From positions 5,022,001 through 5,086,000 of the forward strand of contig NZ_JADOTY010000001.1 in the NCBI RefSeq assembly GCF_015751785.1: a stretch of 64,000 nt of DNA. The letters run 5' to 3'. The notes below the pieces were generated by a model, which was not told where the DNA came from, did not search any database, and was given only the letters and a program-made list of their open reading frames with translations. The DNA comes from Micromonospora vinacea (GTDB taxonomy: Bacteria > Actinomycetota > Actinomycetes > Mycobacteriales > Micromonosporaceae). Below, one piece after another: positions 42,908 to 53,771 of the stretch; the stretch's first letter is position 1, and each line of letters starts with the position of its first letter. The position numbers and the translations under genes are program-made.

Positions 42908-43552
42908 TCAGAAGGCGGAGATGTCCTGGGCCCGCTCGCTGCGGCTGAGCGCGCTGATCAGTGCGGACTGGCCACGGCGGCGCACGGCCAGTCGGACCAG
43001 CAGGTCGCGGACGGGCTCGAAGACGTCCGCCGGGAACTCCGGCGTGGGTACGCCGATGCTCACCGCGAGGTCGTCGGAGTGGACCACGATCTCCAGCTGA
43101 CGGGTGAGCAGGAAGTCACCGCGCCGCAGCGCCCAGCCCTGCCACGGGATCGGCACGACCTCACGGGCGGCACCCCGGGAGAGCAGGTCGCCGACCTCCT
43201 CCACCGCCCGGGCGGACCGGGCGTGCAGGTCGGCCGCCCCGCGTGCGGCGTCGGCCTCGTCGGAGCCGGAGGCGACAGTGTTCTTGTCCGGGGACCCCTC
43301 GGAGACCCAGGCGGCCCGCTCGTAATGGTTGTCGGCCGCCTCCAACACCGGCAGGTCGGTCGGCATCGGCAGTAGCTCCGCCGCGCGGACCGCCTGACGT
43401 CCCAGGTGGCACGCCAGACCACCAACGGACAGGTGCGGCAGCGCACTCGGGTCTGACCACCGCTCGGTCACCTCGGAGCGTCGGATCAGGTCCAGCGCGA
43501 TCGAGGCGGCGACCGGAAAGCTGGCATCCAGGGCGTCGACAGGGCGAGACAT
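42908..43552 (-). CDS. Maleylpyruvate isomerase-type (DinB-like) protein
   Basis: A 214-residue four-helix-bundle protein of the mycothiol-dependent maleylpyruvate isomerase N-terminal type. L-S-V-G-G-L-A-C-H-L-G-R-Q (about 42-54) holds the metal-ligand His; E-I-V-V-H-S-D-D-L (about 153-161) supplies the second. Many members are mycothiol-dependent transferases or detoxification proteins. No clear Shine-Dalgarno; an in-frame GTG lies two codons upstream. Confidence 0.85.
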   Translation of the reverse strand: MSRPVDALDASFPVAASIALDLIRRSEVTERWSDPSALPHLSVGGLACHLGRQAVRAAELLPMPTDLPVLEAADNHYERAAWVSEGSPDKNTVASGSDEADAARGAADLHARSARAVEEVGDLLSRGAAREVVPIPWQGWALRRGDFLLTRQLEIVVHSDDLAVSIGVPTPEFPADVFEPVRDLLVRLAVRRRGQSALISALSRSERAQDISAF

Positions 43553-43588
43553 TCGCACATTCTGACAGCCCCGGCCGGCAGCCGCCGA

Positions 43589-43684
43589 GCTGCGGCCCCG
43601 GCCTGACGGCTTGAAACTGGGCTGCTTGGCGGCGAGTTGCGGGCCCTGGCCTGACGGCTTGACACTGGGCGGCTCGGCGGCGCG
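43589..43684. repeat. 48-bp direct duplication
   Basis: CCTGACGGCTTGAAACTGGG and CCTGACGGCTTGACACTGGG recur 48 bp apart within two diverged copies of a 48-bp unit. Confidence 0.8.
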
Positions 43685-43693
43685 CTACTCGCC

Positions 43694-43739
43694 CGGCGCT
43701 CCGGCGCTCCGGCGCTCCGGCGCTCCGGCGTTCCGGCGC
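43694..43739. repeat. 8-bp tandem repeat
   Basis: CGGCGCTC is repeated four times exactly, then once with a single change and once partially. Confidence 0.9.
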
Positions 43740-43767
43740 GGACCTGCCCGGCACACTCGTCACGGCA

Positions 43768-43844
43768 TGATCGACTCGGCTTTCCGGAAGTCGCGGGGTC
43801 CCCGGCACCGGGACAACCCGACTTCAAGAAAACCGAGTCGATCA
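43768..43844. repeat. 77-bp palindrome, copy 3
   Basis: It begins TGATCGACTCGGCTTTCC and ends AACCGAGTCGATCA, the same length and arms as the copies at 1.4 and 42.8 kb. Confidence 0.88.
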
Positions 43845-43857
43845 ACCCTGCCCGGGT

Positions 43858-44030
43858 CCGAGCCCGAGGCCAGCCCGAGCCCGAGGCCAGCCCGAGCCCG
43901 AGGCCAGTCCGAGCCTGAGGCCAGTCCGAGCCTGAGGCCAGCCCGAGCCTGAGGCCAGCCCGAGCCCGAGGTCAGCCCGAGCCCGAGGCCAGTCCGAGCC
44001 GGGTCCGAGGTCAGCCCGAGCCCAAGCCGG
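43858..44030. repeat. 17-bp minisatellite
   Basis: Eight consecutive 17-bp units of CCGAGCCCGAGGCCAGC with C/T changes at three positions run to 43993, then degenerate partial units. The period is not a multiple of three, so this is not a coding repeat. Confidence 0.93.
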
Positions 44031-44052
44031 AGTCGGGCCTGGACGACGAAGG

Positions 44053-45492
44053 TCAGCGCAGGCCGGCGGCGGCGAGGAGGTTGCCCTCGGGGAGCGCCGG
44101 GAGGGCGCGGCCCTGGGACATCCGCTGCTCGGCGCGCTCGGCGGTGAACGCGGCGTCGTGGTGGATGGCGGCGGCGTAGCTGGCGGCGGTGCGGTGGGCG
44201 ATGGCGGCCCAGCCGTACTGGTCGTGGACCAGCCGGCGAGCTCGGCGGGCCATGACGCGGGCGCGGTCGGGGTCCGACAGCAGGGCGTCCACGGCGTCGG
44301 TCAGGCTGTCCGGGTCGTGCGGGCGGAAGGTCATCCCGGCGACGCCCGGTTCGACGATCTCGGCGAGGCCACCGGTCGCGGCGACGGCGAGGGGAGCGCC
44401 GGCCGCGGCGCCCTCCAGGGCGACCATGCCGAACGGCTCGTAGATGCTCGGCACGGCGAAGCAGTCGGACGCGGCCATCAGCGCCGGCAGGTCGGTGCCA
44501 CCGAGGAAGCCCGGCATGGTGACCATGCCGCCCAGGCCGCGGCGGTGCACCTCGGCCTCCAACTCGGCGCGGTACGGCCCGTCGCCGGCGATCACGGCAC
44601 GCAGCCCGGGGTGCCGCTCGCGCAGCCGGGGGAGCGCGGCGATCAGGTGCTGGACGCCCTTCTCGTAGACCAGGCGGCCGGCGAAGGTGACCAGCGGGCC
44701 GTTTCCGGCGAAGCGGGCGCGGGCGGCGGCCACGGCACGGGCGGGCACCCGCCAGCGGTGCGGCTCCACGCCGTTGGCGACCACGTCGACCCGCCCAGCC
44801 GGTACGCCGAACAGGGCGTTCACCTCGTCGCGCATGTACCCGGAGCAGACGATCACCCGGTTGGACTCGCTGCTGAGCCACTGCTCGACGCCGTGGATGG
44901 TGCGGTTCATCTCCTCCGGCAGCCAGCCCTGGTGCCGCCCGGCCTCGGTGGCGTGGATGGTGCTGACCAGCGGGATGTCCAGGTGGTCGCGCACCGTCAT
45001 CGCGGTGTGCGCGACGAGCCAGTCGTGGGCGTGGATGACGTCGTAGGAGCCGGCCTGGGTGGCGCGCAGGGCGGTGCGGGTGAGGGTGTGGTTGAAGGCC
45101 ATGGTCCAGGCCAGCAGGGAGTTGGTGGCGAGGGGGAAGGTGACCGGGTCTTCGGGGGCGCGCAGGATGCGTACGCCGTCGGCGTATTCCTCGAGGGGTG
45201 CGCCGTCGGTGTGGCGGGTGACGACGGTGACCTCGTGGCCGGCGGCGGCGAGGGCTACGGAGAGGGCGTGCACGTGTCGGCCGAGACCGCCGACGAGCAC
45301 CGGCGGGTACTCCCAGGACAGCATGAGGATGCGGCGGGTCTGCGGGGGCACCCCGGGGCCGGGCTGCGCCGGCACGGGCGTGCCGGGCTGCGCGGCGGGA
45401 CCGGGCTGCGCCGGGGGCCGGGAGGTCACTGTGGGCCGGTGGGCCCGGTCCTTGGTGGCAGCGAGCTGCTCGTCGACCCGCAGGGTCGTCAC
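44053..45492 (-). CDS. GT4 family glycosyltransferase, GlgA/GlgM-like
   Basis: A 479-residue retaining GT-B glycosyltransferase. Residues 1-52 are a Pro/Gln-rich tail; the N-terminal domain starts I-L-M-L-S-W-E-Y-P-P-V-L-V-G-G-L-G-R-H (55-73), and the C-terminal domain contains F-A-G-R-L-V-Y-E-K-G and the E-x7-E motif E-P-F-G-M-V-A-L-E. The pattern resembles nucleotide-sugar alpha-glucan synthases (GlgM/GlgA). GGAG six bases before GTG decides the start. Divergent from treX-treY-treZ, so it may build the glucan from which that pathway makes trehalose. Confidence 0.88.
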   Translation of the reverse strand: MTTLRVDEQLAATKDRAHRPTVTSRPPAQPGPAAQPGTPVPAQPGPGVPPQTRRILMLSWEYPPVLVGGLGRHVHALSVALAAAGHEVTVVTRHTDGAPLEEYADGVRILRAPEDPVTFPLATNSLLAWTMAFNHTLTRTALRATQAGSYDVIHAHDWLVAHTAMTVRDHLDIPLVSTIHATEAGRHQGWLPEEMNRTIHGVEQWLSSESNRVIVCSGYMRDEVNALFGVPAGRVDVVANGVEPHRWRVPARAVAAARARFAGNGPLVTFAGRLVYEKGVQHLIAALPRLRERHPGLRAVIAGDGPYRAELEAEVHRRGLGGMVTMPGFLGGTDLPALMAASDCFAVPSIYEPFGMVALEGAAAGAPLAVAATGGLAEIVEPGVAGMTFRPHDPDSLTDAVDALLSDPDRARVMARRARRLVHDQYGWAAIAHRTAASYAAAIHHDAAFTAERAEQRMSQGRALPALPEGNLLAAAGLR

Positions 45493-45807
45493 ATCAATCT
45501 CCGTCCATGCATGGTGGTACGCGCCGGCGTCAGTGGCGGCGGAGCGAGAGGTGTAAGGGGTGGCCGAGGGCCTGGCGGGCACGCGCGAACGCTTGTCCCC
45601 GGTCAAGGAAAGTGCATCGGACCCAAGAACGCACCTCGAAAAGGGTCATCGTGACGGAGGACACCCGATGGGTGTAGCGCGCATCAGACAGGTGGTTTCC
45701 GCCCACCGCCTGAAAGGATGGATTGGCGCGCCCGGGCCGGGGGCACTACCTGCGTGCGCGCGGGCGATCTCGGCCGGTGCGCACATAACCATGGTCTAAG
45801 GAGCGAC
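45493..45807. other. Divergent promoter region of the glucan/trehalose genes
   Basis: The 315-bp gap between the GT4 gene and glgX should hold both promoters. I see CCATGCATGG, a perfect 10-bp palindrome, 14 bp before the GT4 start, but no confident -10/-35 pair and no gene. Confidence 0.5.
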
Positions 45808-47925
<2,118 letters not shown>

Positions 47926-47926
47926 C

Positions 47927-50233
47927 ATGCCGGCCACCCCTCCCAAGGCCACCTACCGGATCCAGGTCCGCCCAGGCTTCGACCTGGACGCCACCGCCGC
48001 GATCGTCGACTACCTGGACGACCTCGGCGTCAGCCACCTCTACAGCGCCCCGCTGCTGACCGCCACCCCCGGCTCCCAGCACGGCTACGACGTGGTCGAC
48101 CACCGGGCCGTCAACCCGGAGCTGGGCGGGGAGGCCGCCCGGCAGCGGCTGCTGGCAGCGCTACGCGACAAGCACCTCGGCCTGGTCGTCGACATCGTGC
48201 CCAACCACGCCGGGGTCGCCGTCCCCGCCGCCAACCCCGCCTGGTGGGACGTGCTGCGCCGGGGGCGCGACTCGACGTACGCCGACTGGTTCGACATCGA
48301 CTGGGACCGGGGCCGGCTGCTGCTGCCGGTGCTGGCCGACGACCCCGCCGCCCTCGACGACCTCAAGGTGGTCGACGGGGAGCTGCGCTACCACGAGCAC
48401 CGCTTCCCGGTCGCCGACGGCACCGGCGACGGCAGCGCCCGAGAGGTGCACGACAGGCAACACTACGAGCTGGTCTCCTGGCGGCGCGGTGACGCCGAGC
48501 TGACGTACCGCCGATTCTTCGCCATCGCGGGCCTGGCGGGTCTGCGCGTGGAGGACCCGGCGGTCTTCGCCGCCACCCACGAGCTGATCCTGCGCTGGGC
48601 GGCCGCCGGGGAGGTCGACGGCATCCGCGTCGACCACCCGGACGGCCTGCGCGACCCGGCCGGCTACCTGGCCCGGTTGCGGGCCGCCGCGCCCGACGCC
48701 TGGCTCGTGGTGGAGAAGATCCTGGAGTACGGCGAGGAGCTGCCGGACTGGCCGGTGGACGGCACCACCGGATACGACGCCCTGGCCGCGGTCAGCGGGC
48801 TCTTCGTCGACACCGACGCCGAGGGCGACTTCACCGCGCTGGACAACCGCCTCACCGGGCGGCACACCTCCTGGGAGGACCTGACCCACGCCACGAAACT
48901 GGCCGCCGCCACCCAACTGCTCGCCGCCGAGCTCACCCGGTTGGCCGCCCTCGCCCCCGAGGTGCCCACCGAGCAGGCTGGCGCGGCGCTCGCCGAACTG
49001 GCCGCCGCGTTCCCGGTCTACCGGGGCTACCCGCCGCACGGCGCCCGGTACCTCGCCGCCGCCCGCTCCGAGGCCGGCCGCCGCCGCCCCGACCTGGCCG
49101 GTGCCCTGGACGCTGTCACCCGTCGACTGCGCGACCCCTCCGACGAGCTGGCCCAACGGTTCCCGCAGCTCACCGGCGCGGTGATGGCCAAGGGCGTGGA
49201 GGACACCGCGTTCTACCGCTGGACCCGGTTCGTGGCGCTCAACGAGGTCGGCGGCAGCCCCGCCCACTTCGGGGTGCCGCCGGCGGAGTTCCACCGCTTC
49301 GCCTCTGCCCACCAGGTCCGCTGGCCCGCCAGCATGACCAGCCTCTCCACCCACGACACGAAACGCAGCGAGGACGTCCGCGCCCGGCTCGCGGTGCTCA
49401 GCGAACTGCCGGGCCGCTGGGCCGAGCAGGTCAAGGCCTGGATGGAGTACGCGCCGCTGCCCGACCCGGCCTTCGCCCACCTGCTCTGGCAGACCGCCGT
49501 CGGCGCGTGGCCGATCGAACGGGAACGGCTGCACGCGTACGTCGAGAAGGCCGCCCGGGAGGCCGGGGCCTCGACCAGTTGGGCGAACCCCGACCCGGCC
49601 TTCGAGCAGGCAGTGCACGCCGTTGTCGACCGGATGTACGACGACCCGAGCCTGCACGACGAGCTGACCGAACTCGCCGCCGCGATCACCCCGGCCGGCT
49701 GGTGCAACTCGCTCGGGCAGAAGCTCATCCAGCTCACCATGCCCGGGGTGCCGGACACCTACCAGGGCACCGAGCTGTGGGACAACTCCCTCGTCGACCC
49801 GGACAACCGCCGCCCGGTCGACTTCGACGTACGCCGAGAGCTGCTGGCACGCATCGACGGCGGCTGGCGTCCCCCGGTCGACACCGACGGAGCGGCGAAG
49901 CTGCTCGTCGTGTCGCGGACCCTGCGGCTGCGGCGGGCGCACCCGGAGCTGTTCACCACCTACCGGCCGGTGCCCGCGCACGGGCCGGTGGGCCGGCACG
50001 TGGTGGCCTTCGACCGGGGCGGCGTGATCGCCGTGGCGACCCGGCTGCCCCTGGGCCTGGCCCGCGCCGGTGGGTGGTGTGACACAGCCCTGTCACTTCC
50101 CGTTCACGAGGTGAAGGACCTGTTCACCGGCCGGGTCTACAGTGGCGGGGAGACCCCACTGGACGACCTTCTGGCCGACTATCCCGTGGCTCTGCTGGCT
50201 CCTCTCACCGTTGCCGAGGAGGCCGTTTCATGA
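47927..50233 (+). CDS. treY: Malto-oligosyltrehalose synthase
   Basis: A 768-residue GH13_26 enzyme that turns the reducing-end alpha-1,4 bond of maltodextrin into the alpha-1,1 bond of trehalose. Y-R-I-Q-V-R-P-G-F starts the barrel; H-G-Y-D-V-V-D-H, V-D-I-V-P-N-H, I-R-V-D-H-P-D-G-L (nucleophile Asp), V-E-K-I-L (acid/base Glu) and S-T-H-D-T-K-R-S-E-D (about 471-480) are the conserved regions. It starts two bases after glgX ends and overlaps treZ by four, so the three are co-translated. Confidence 0.95.
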   Translation: MPATPPKATYRIQVRPGFDLDATAAIVDYLDDLGVSHLYSAPLLTATPGSQHGYDVVDHRAVNPELGGEAARQRLLAALRDKHLGLVVDIVPNHAGVAVPAANPAWWDVLRRGRDSTYADWFDIDWDRGRLLLPVLADDPAALDDLKVVDGELRYHEHRFPVADGTGDGSAREVHDRQHYELVSWRRGDAELTYRRFFAIAGLAGLRVEDPAVFAATHELILRWAAAGEVDGIRVDHPDGLRDPAGYLARLRAAAPDAWLVVEKILEYGEELPDWPVDGTTGYDALAAVSGLFVDTDAEGDFTALDNRLTGRHTSWEDLTHATKLAAATQLLAAELTRLAALAPEVPTEQAGAALAELAAAFPVYRGYPPHGARYLAAARSEAGRRRPDLAGALDAVTRRLRDPSDELAQRFPQLTGAVMAKGVEDTAFYRWTRFVALNEVGGSPAHFGVPPAEFHRFASAHQVRWPASMTSLSTHDTKRSEDVRARLAVLSELPGRWAEQVKAWMEYAPLPDPAFAHLLWQTAVGAWPIERERLHAYVEKAAREAGASTSWANPDPAFEQAVHAVVDRMYDDPSLHDELTELAAAITPAGWCNSLGQKLIQLTMPGVPDTYQGTELWDNSLVDPDNRRPVDFDVRRELLARIDGGWRPPVDTDGAAKLLVVSRTLRLRRAHPELFTTYRPVPAHGPVGRHVVAFDRGGVIAVATRLPLGLARAGGWCDTALSLPVHEVKDLFTGRVYSGGETPLDDLLADYPVALLAPLTVAEEAVS

Positions 50234-51954
50234 CCGAATTCTCCGTCTGGGCACCGGACGCCGAGCGGGTGCGGCTGCGCCTGGCCGGCGACACCGACCA
50301 CGAGATGCGCGCCGCCGCCGACGGCTGGTGGCGGGTCGAGGTGCCCGACGCCGGCCCCGACTACTCCTTTCTGCTGAACGACGACGAAACCCCACTGCCC
50401 GACCCCCGGTCACCGTGGCAGCCTGCGGGAGTGCACGGGCCCAGCCGCCGCTACGACCACGCCGAATTCGCGTGGTCCGACAGCCTGTGGACCGGCCGGC
50501 AACTGCCCGGCAGCATCCTCTACGAGCTGCACATCGGCACCTTCACCCCGGAAGGCACCTTCGACGCGGCCATCGACCGCCTCGACCACCTCGTCTCCCT
50601 GGGCGTCGACCTGATCGAGCTGCTCCCGGTCAACGCCTTCAACGGCGAACACAACTGGGGGTACGACGGCGTCTGCTGGTACGCCCCACACGAGCCCTAC
50701 GGCGGCCCCGACGGCCTGAAACGGTTCGTCGACGCCGCCCATGCCAAGGGGTTGGGGGTGATCCTCGACGTTGTCTACAACCATTTCGGGCCCTCCGGGG
50801 CCTACGCGCCGCGGTTCGGGCCCTACCTCGCCGAGCAGAGCAACAGTTGGGGCCGCTCGATCAACCTGGACGGCCCGCACTCCGACGAGGTACGCCGCTA
50901 CATCATCGACAGCGTGCTCATGTGGCTGCGCGACTACCACGTCGACGGGCTGCGGTTGGATGCCGTGCACGCGCTGCGCGACTCGCGGGCGGTGCCCATC
51001 TTGGAAGAGCTGGCTGTTTCCGTCGAATCGTTGTCGACGCACCTGGGGCGGCCGCTGTCGCTCATCGCCGAATCGGACCTCAACGACCCGCGGCTCATCA
51101 CGCCGCGCGAGGCGGGTGGGTTCGGGCTGCACGCCCAGTGGAACGACGACGCGCACCACGCGCTCCACACGTTGCTGACGGGGGAGCGGCAGGGGTACTA
51201 CGGGGACTTCGGCTCCCTGGAAACGCTGTCGGACGTGCTGACCGGCGGGTTCTTCCACGCCGGCACCTGGTCCAGCTTCCGCAACCGGCACCACGGGCGG
51301 CCGGTCGATCCTCGGGTGCCGGGGCACCGGTTCGTGGCCTACCTGCAGAACCACGACCAGATCGGTAACCGGGCCACCGGGGATCGGATCTCCGCCTCGC
51401 TGTCGCCCTCGCTGCTGCGGGTCGGGGCCGTGCTGCTGATGACGGCGCCGTTCACTCCCATGCTGTTCATGGGGGAGGAGTGGGCTGCCTCAACGCCCTG
51501 GCAGTTCTTCACCTCGCACCCCGAGCCGGAGTTGGCAGCTGCGGTGCGGACCGGGCGGCGGCGGGAGTTCGCTGCGCACGGGTGGCCGGAGGGGGACGTG
51601 CCGGATCCGCAGGACCCGGAGACGTTCGTGCGGTCGCGGTTGGACTGGGCGGAGCTGGACAAGCCTGAGCATCGGGAGATGTTGGCGTTCTACCAGCGGT
51701 TGATCGCCCTGCGTCGGTCTCTTCCTGATCTTTCGGATCCTCGGTTGAACGCTGTCTCTGTGCAGCATGGGGACCAGTTCCTGGTGATGCGGCGGGGGGA
51801 CACGCTTGTTGTCGCCAACCTTGCGGGGCGGGGGCAGGGGATTTCGCTGCCTGGGGTGGTTCGACGGGTGTTGCTGGCTACGGGGGAGGGGGTCACGGTC
51901 ATGCGGGACCGGATCCAGTTGCCGGCGGAGACTGCGGCGATCGTGGCGCTCTGA
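50230..51954 (+). CDS. treZ: Malto-oligosyltrehalose trehalohydrolase
   Basis: A 574-residue GH13_10 enzyme that cuts trehalose from maltooligosyl-trehalose, the last step of the TreY/TreZ route. An N-terminal CBM48-like domain is followed by I-E-L-L-P-V-N-A-F, D-V-V-Y-N-H-F-G-P, G-L-R-L-D-A-V-H (nucleophile), I-A-E-S-D-L-N-D (acid/base) and Q-N-H-D-Q-I-G-N. From about 51.1 kb to the end the codon choice shifts to GGG and T-ending codons, unlike the first two thirds. The next DNA is a transposase relic. Confidence 0.95.
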   Translation: MTEFSVWAPDAERVRLRLAGDTDHEMRAAADGWWRVEVPDAGPDYSFLLNDDETPLPDPRSPWQPAGVHGPSRRYDHAEFAWSDSLWTGRQLPGSILYELHIGTFTPEGTFDAAIDRLDHLVSLGVDLIELLPVNAFNGEHNWGYDGVCWYAPHEPYGGPDGLKRFVDAAHAKGLGVILDVVYNHFGPSGAYAPRFGPYLAEQSNSWGRSINLDGPHSDEVRRYIIDSVLMWLRDYHVDGLRLDAVHALRDSRAVPILEELAVSVESLSTHLGRPLSLIAESDLNDPRLITPREAGGFGLHAQWNDDAHHALHTLLTGERQGYYGDFGSLETLSDVLTGGFFHAGTWSSFRNRHHGRPVDPRVPGHRFVAYLQNHDQIGNRATGDRISASLSPSLLRVGAVLLMTAPFTPMLFMGEEWAASTPWQFFTSHPEPELAAAVRTGRRREFAAHGWPEGDVPDPQDPETFVRSRLDWAELDKPEHREMLAFYQRLIALRRSLPDLSDPRLNAVSVQHGDQFLVMRRGDTLVVANLAGRGQGISLPGVVRRVLLATGEGVTVMRDRIQLPAETAAIVAL

Positions 51955-51959
51955 CCAAG

Positions 51960-52400
51960 GTGCGACCTCAGAAACACCCGTGTCGTGTACCAGGGCACCA
52001 TCCAGCGCCGAAGCAGTCGCCACGGCTTGACCGATCTGCGGAACAGGATGCGCATGATTCGTCAGGTCGTTTTCCGAACCGGGCAGTGCCGGTGATGCCC
52101 GCACGAGCCGGCCGGCTGCGTCCGCGATGACCTGCACGTTCACGCCGTGGCGTGTGTGCTTGCTGCTGTAGTACGGCTTCTGCTCGTGATCCGGTCGATC
52201 GAAATCAGCGTCCTGTCCAGCACCGCGCGCCAGCAGCCGGATGCGCCGCATCGGGGTGTCCAGGTCGTCGGTTGGCGAGTTGAGCAGGGCTACCGCCTCT
52301 TGGGCGTCGCGCCAAGCGGTGGCGACGCCGACCTCGAAACCGGCCGCGAGGGCCGCAGCGGCGGCGTAGAAGGAAGCCAGGTTCGCGTACCACGTGGCGG
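51960..52400 (-). pseudogene. IS5-like transposase relic
   Basis: One frame reads A-A-G-F-E-V-G-V-A-T-A-W-R-D-A-Q-E-A-V-A-L-L (HTH part) and later K-P-Y-Y-S-S-K-H-T-R-H-G-V-N-V-Q-V and S-P-A-L-P-G-S-E-N-D-L-T, typical of IS5-group DDE transposases. The catalytic-region segment V-L-D-R-T-L-I-S-I-D-R-I lies in another frame, so two compensating indels have occurred. N- and C-terminal parts and terminal inverted repeats are missing. Confidence 0.75.
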
Positions 52401-52493
52401 GCTCCGTCTGCGGTGATGCCTGCAGGTGGGGCTGTTTTCACGCACTAACCGAAATGAGTCAACTGGGTCTGACCGGCCAGCCGTCTGGCGGCC

Positions 52494-53243
52494 TCAGAGC
52501 CGCAGCAGCCCCGCGGCGAGCGACTCACGCAATCCGGCGGGCGGCTCCTGGTAGCCCTCGTCCCACAACGCACCGGGAAAGCCGCCGGCCGCGAACGCAG
52601 TGTTGAGATCGTCGACGAACCAGATCGCGGGCCCCACCTTCCCGTCGATTCCGGGGCCGGGCAGGTCGATGCCGTAGGGCGCGTCGCCGCTGATGTTCGC
52701 CTTGTGGAGCTCGTCGGGCGCGTAGTCGAGCTGGAACGGGATGCCGGCGTCCCGGCGCGCGGTGTCCCTGAGGTACGCGGCCTGCTCGGCCTCGTAGTAG
52801 GAGCGCGAGCCGCCCCGCTCGGCCCACTCGAGCTGCACCACCAACGGGTCCGCGAGCACGCTGGCCGGCCAACCCGGCAATTCCCCGACGAGCCACACAT
52901 CGCCCACCTGCCGGATCCACGCGCTGATCGTCATCGGGAACGGCGCGAACGTCACCTCCAGCCAGTCGGCCAGCGCGGGCGCGCCCGGCGACGGGGGAAC
53001 GTGGGCGCGACACGGCGTCCCCTCGTCGTCGTTCTCCTCCGCACGGAAGCCCCGCGCCTGCAGCCGCTCAACGAGCGTCTCGACGTTCCTGCGGGCACGG
53101 TCGGCGAACTCGCGCGCCACCGCCTCGGCGTCCTCGCGGTACGGGGCGTCGAAGACCCGTAGGCCAAGACCGCGCAGGTTGCGCCATACGTCGTCGGGAT
53201 CACCGGACACGTACCGGGCGTGGAAGCTCACCACGGCCACCAT
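52494..53243 (-). CDS. Hypothetical protein
   Basis: A 249-residue acidic soluble protein (M-V-A-V-V-S-F-H-A-R-Y-V-S-G-D-P-D-D-V-W). Trp-rich strands (V-G-D-V-W-L-V-G-E-L-P-G-W, L-V-V-Q-L-E-W-A-E-R-G-G) suggest an alpha/beta fold. I do not recognise a family. A short AAGG sits just before the start. It lies between the transposase relic and a regulator fragment, so it could belong to the accessory block. Confidence 0.75.
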   Translation of the reverse strand: MVAVVSFHARYVSGDPDDVWRNLRGLGLRVFDAPYREDAEAVAREFADRARRNVETLVERLQARGFRAEENDDEGTPCRAHVPPSPGAPALADWLEVTFAPFPMTISAWIRQVGDVWLVGELPGWPASVLADPLVVQLEWAERGGSRSYYEAEQAAYLRDTARRDAGIPFQLDYAPDELHKANISGDAPYGIDLPGPGIDGKVGPAIWFVDDLNTAFAAGGFPGALWDEGYQEPPAGLRESLAAGLLRL

Positions 53244-53771
53244 CCTTGCAGAGAGTCACCAGCGTCGGCGGCGAGGTCTCGGTTGCCGACTCAGCTGGCG
53301 ATCCGCAACGTTGTCAAGCAGCCGCGGCCGCTGGGCTCGGCGACCATCGCGATCAATGGCACGACACAGACCTTCGCCCCGCCATCCCCGCCGAGAAACA
53401 GGCCATCCTCGCGCGTATCTCGTTGACGTGGCGCGGGCGTACCTCCAGGTTGGTGACCTGCGCGGGGCTGCCCGCGCCCTGGTGGACGCAGACAGTGTCG
53501 CGCCGGCTGAGGTTCGGTGCCGGCCGTTGGCGCGTACCGTGATCGCCGAGGTTGCTCGCGCGCAGCCGGCGCCGGCCGGCGTGGCGCGACTGGCGACGTT
53601 GGTCGGCCTCACCCGCTGACTGGCCGGCTGCTCCGGCGCAGGACGATGGTGCGTGGCTACGCCGAAGCGTCATGATGCGCGGTCCTGACCCCGGTGCCCG
53701 GCATCGCGGTCAGGACCGCAGCCCGGGTCCTGCTCGACCGGCGACGGAAGCAGCTTCGCCGCCCCGCGGAC
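53244..53771. other. Intergenic region with regulator fragment
   Basis: Apart from the 215-bp regulator remnant described separately, this 528-bp gap has no supported gene. Confidence 0.6.
53405..53619 (+). pseudogene. C-terminal fragment of XRE/TPR-type regulator (paralogue B)
   Basis: The 71 codons read A-Y-L-V-D-V-A-R-A-Y-L-Q-V-G-D and end A-R-L-A-T-L-V-G-L-T-R-stop, matching the C-terminus of the broken regulator ending at 58836 almost residue for residue. Nothing upstream continues the gene, so it is a truncated remnant. Confidence 0.9.

Larger units (their letters stand above)
43553..44052. other. Repeat-rich intergenic spacer
   Basis: This 500-bp spacer is almost wholly repeats: a 48-bp duplication, an 8-bp tandem run, a 77-bp palindrome and a 17-bp minisatellite, in that order. 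No gene is supported. Confidence 0.8.

Noticed and set aside
43858..44030. CRISPR array
   Set aside because: The units are 17 bp and directly adjacent with no spacers, so this is a minisatellite.
51490..52251. Intact transposase gene on the minus strand overlapping treZ
   Set aside because: The catalytic-region motif lies in another frame and the frame runs on antisense to treZ, so it is a relic.
53179..53619. 146-residue gene across the hypothetical-protein start and regulator tail
   Set aside because: Only the last 71 codons have homology, to a regulator C-terminus; the first part overlaps the opposite-strand gene and has no coding character.
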